This document shows positions 5,240 to 5,954 of a DNA stretch of 5,954 nucleotides, piece after piece. Under the pieces are notes generated by a model that was not told the DNA's origin, did no database searches, and was given only the letters and a program-made list of their open reading frames with translations. Each line of letters opens with the position of its first letter. Positions within the stretch are counted from its first letter, which is position 1. The DNA comes from Candidatus Woesearchaeota archaeon (GTDB lineage: Archaea > Nanobdellota > Nanobdellia > Woesearchaeales > WJKL01), in assembly GCA_019322535.1 (NCBI GenBank), contig JAHWIM010000063.1:1-5954 (forward strand). Direction: 5' to 3'. The translations under genes and the position numbers were made by a program.

Positions 5240-5262
5240 TTCTTTATAATACTCTGTTCTCT

Positions 5263-5954
5263 ATGGTCGATTTCCACAAGATAGAAAAGAAATGGCAAGA
5301 AAAGTGGGAAAAGGAAAAGGTTTTCAAAGTAAAAGAGGATGTAAATAAGCCTAAATATTATTGCTTAGAGATGTTTCCATATCCTTCTGGCTCTGGTTTG
5401 CATATGGGCCATGCTTTTAATTACACTATTGGAGATGTTTATACAAGATTTAAGAGAATGAATGGTTTTAATGTTCTTTATCCAATGGGTTATGATTCTT
5501 TTGGGCTTCCTGCTGAAAACGCTGCAATACAAGCAAAGGTTCATCCAAAAGAATTTACTGATAATGCTATTAGTAATTTTATTAGCCAGCAGAAGTCTCT
5601 TGGTTTAAGCTATGATTGGGACAGGATATTAAGTACTTGTACTCCTGAGTATTACAAATGGAATCAGTATTTTTTCTTGAAGTTTATGGAAAAAGGCTTA
5701 GTTGACAGAAGAAAAGCACCTGTTAATTGGTGCCCTAAATGTAATACAGTATTAGCAAATGAACAAGTTCATGATGGAAAATGCTGGAGACATAAAGAGA
5801 CAGATGTTGAACAAAGGGATTTAGAACAATGGTTTATTAAAACAACAGAATATGCTGATGAGCTTTTAGAAATGGTTGATGATTTACAGTGGCCTGAAAG
5901 AATTAAAATAATGCAGAGAAATTGGATTGGAAGAAAAGAAGGATATGATCAATA
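5263..5954 (+). CDS. leuS: Leucyl-tRNA synthetase, bacterial type (N-terminal part, runs off the window)
   Basis: LeuRS is a class I synthetase that joins leucine to tRNA-Leu in the cytoplasm. The first 230 codons are present and the frame is open to the window end; a full enzyme has over 800 residues. The leucine and ATP site is visible as [17 protein letters not shown] (34-50), with HMGH as the class I HIGH motif, followed by [17 protein letters not shown] (73-89). The ZN-1 domain has C157-P-K-C160 and C174-W-R-H177, the CCCH set found in Thermus LeuRS, then the conserved LEQWF (188-192) and NWIGRKEG (220-227) leading towards the editing domain. PSGSGLH and DSFGLPAEN are bacterial-type; archaeal/eukaryotic LeuRS has an MNG-LH-type motif and a different following block. 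The start is supported by the TATA box and by [15 protein letters not shown] at the expected N-terminus. Confidence 0.95.
   Translation, partial: MVDFHKIEKKWQEKWEKEKVFKVKEDVNKPKYYCLEMFPYPSGSGLHMGHAFNYTIGDVYTRFKRMNGFNVLYPMGYDSFGLPAENAAIQAKVHPKEFTDNAISNFISQQKSLGLSYDWDRILSTCTPEYYKWNQYFFLKFMEKGLVDRRKAPVNWCPKCNTVLANEQVHDGKCWRHKETDVEQRDLEQWFIKTTEYADELLEMVDDLQWPERIKIMQRNWIGRKEGYDQ

Noticed and set aside
5243..5250. Second TATA-like string TTTATAAT before leuS
   Set aside because: It would place the transcription start about 10 bases inside the gene; the box at 5232-5239 fits better.
1..5954. Mobile element, CRISPR array or toxin-antitoxin system
   Set aside because: There is no transposase, terminal repeat, regular spaced repeat or small paired gene; all space is filled by housekeeping genes and the PP-loop gene.

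Overview
The window reads as an AT-rich archaeal chromosome segment. Every gene is on the plus strand. The first two thirds is the conserved archaeal block rps13 - rps4 - rps11 - rpoD(rpo3) - tRNA-Leu - rpl18e - rpl13 - rps9 - rpoN(rpo10). An archaeal host is supported by eL18, by RNA polymerase subunits D and N, by the archaeal/eukaryotic style of uS9, uL13 and uS11, by a tRNA without an encoded CCA, and by TATA-like promoters. The compact spacing, strong A+T bias and a bacterial-type leucyl-tRNA synthetase would fit a DPANN lineage (for example Woesearchaeota or Pacearchaeota), but that placement is inference.

Layout: positions 1-54 hold a hairpin-forming inverted repeat and a weak TATA-like element before rps13. 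Positions 55-2384 are uS13, uS4 (with a long Lys/Glu-rich tail), uS11 and Rpo3 (with an Fe-S domain keeping one complete cluster site). Positions 2385-2505 carry a tRNA-Leu(GAG) whose 5' acceptor strand can pair instead with the leader in front of it. Positions 2506-3878 are eL18, uL13, uS9 and Rpo10, spaced by a few bases or overlapping, with Shine-Dalgarno sequences inside the preceding coding ends. An oligo-T tract at 3891-3903 probably ends this transcript.

Positions 3904-5229 encode a 441-residue PP-loop ATPase with a QueC-like cysteine (zinc) motif. I do not recognise its exact family; MurL-like is the best guess. From 5263 to the window end is the N-terminal part (230 codons) of a bacterial-type leucyl-tRNA synthetase. 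Both genes have a TATA-like box about 22-23 bases before the ATG and no Shine-Dalgarno, as expected for leaderless mRNAs.

Together the block makes ribosome and RNA polymerase parts plus a leucine tRNA, and leuS makes the enzyme that would charge that tRNA. The usual archaeal continuation after rpoN (rpoK, enolase, rps2) is absent, so the conserved block ends at rpoN. The most interesting points are the unassigned PP-loop enzyme, the bacterial-type LeuRS in an archaeal context, the Fe-S ligand pattern of Rpo3, and the alternative hairpin in front of the tRNA. I see no mobile element, CRISPR array or clear new multi-gene system.
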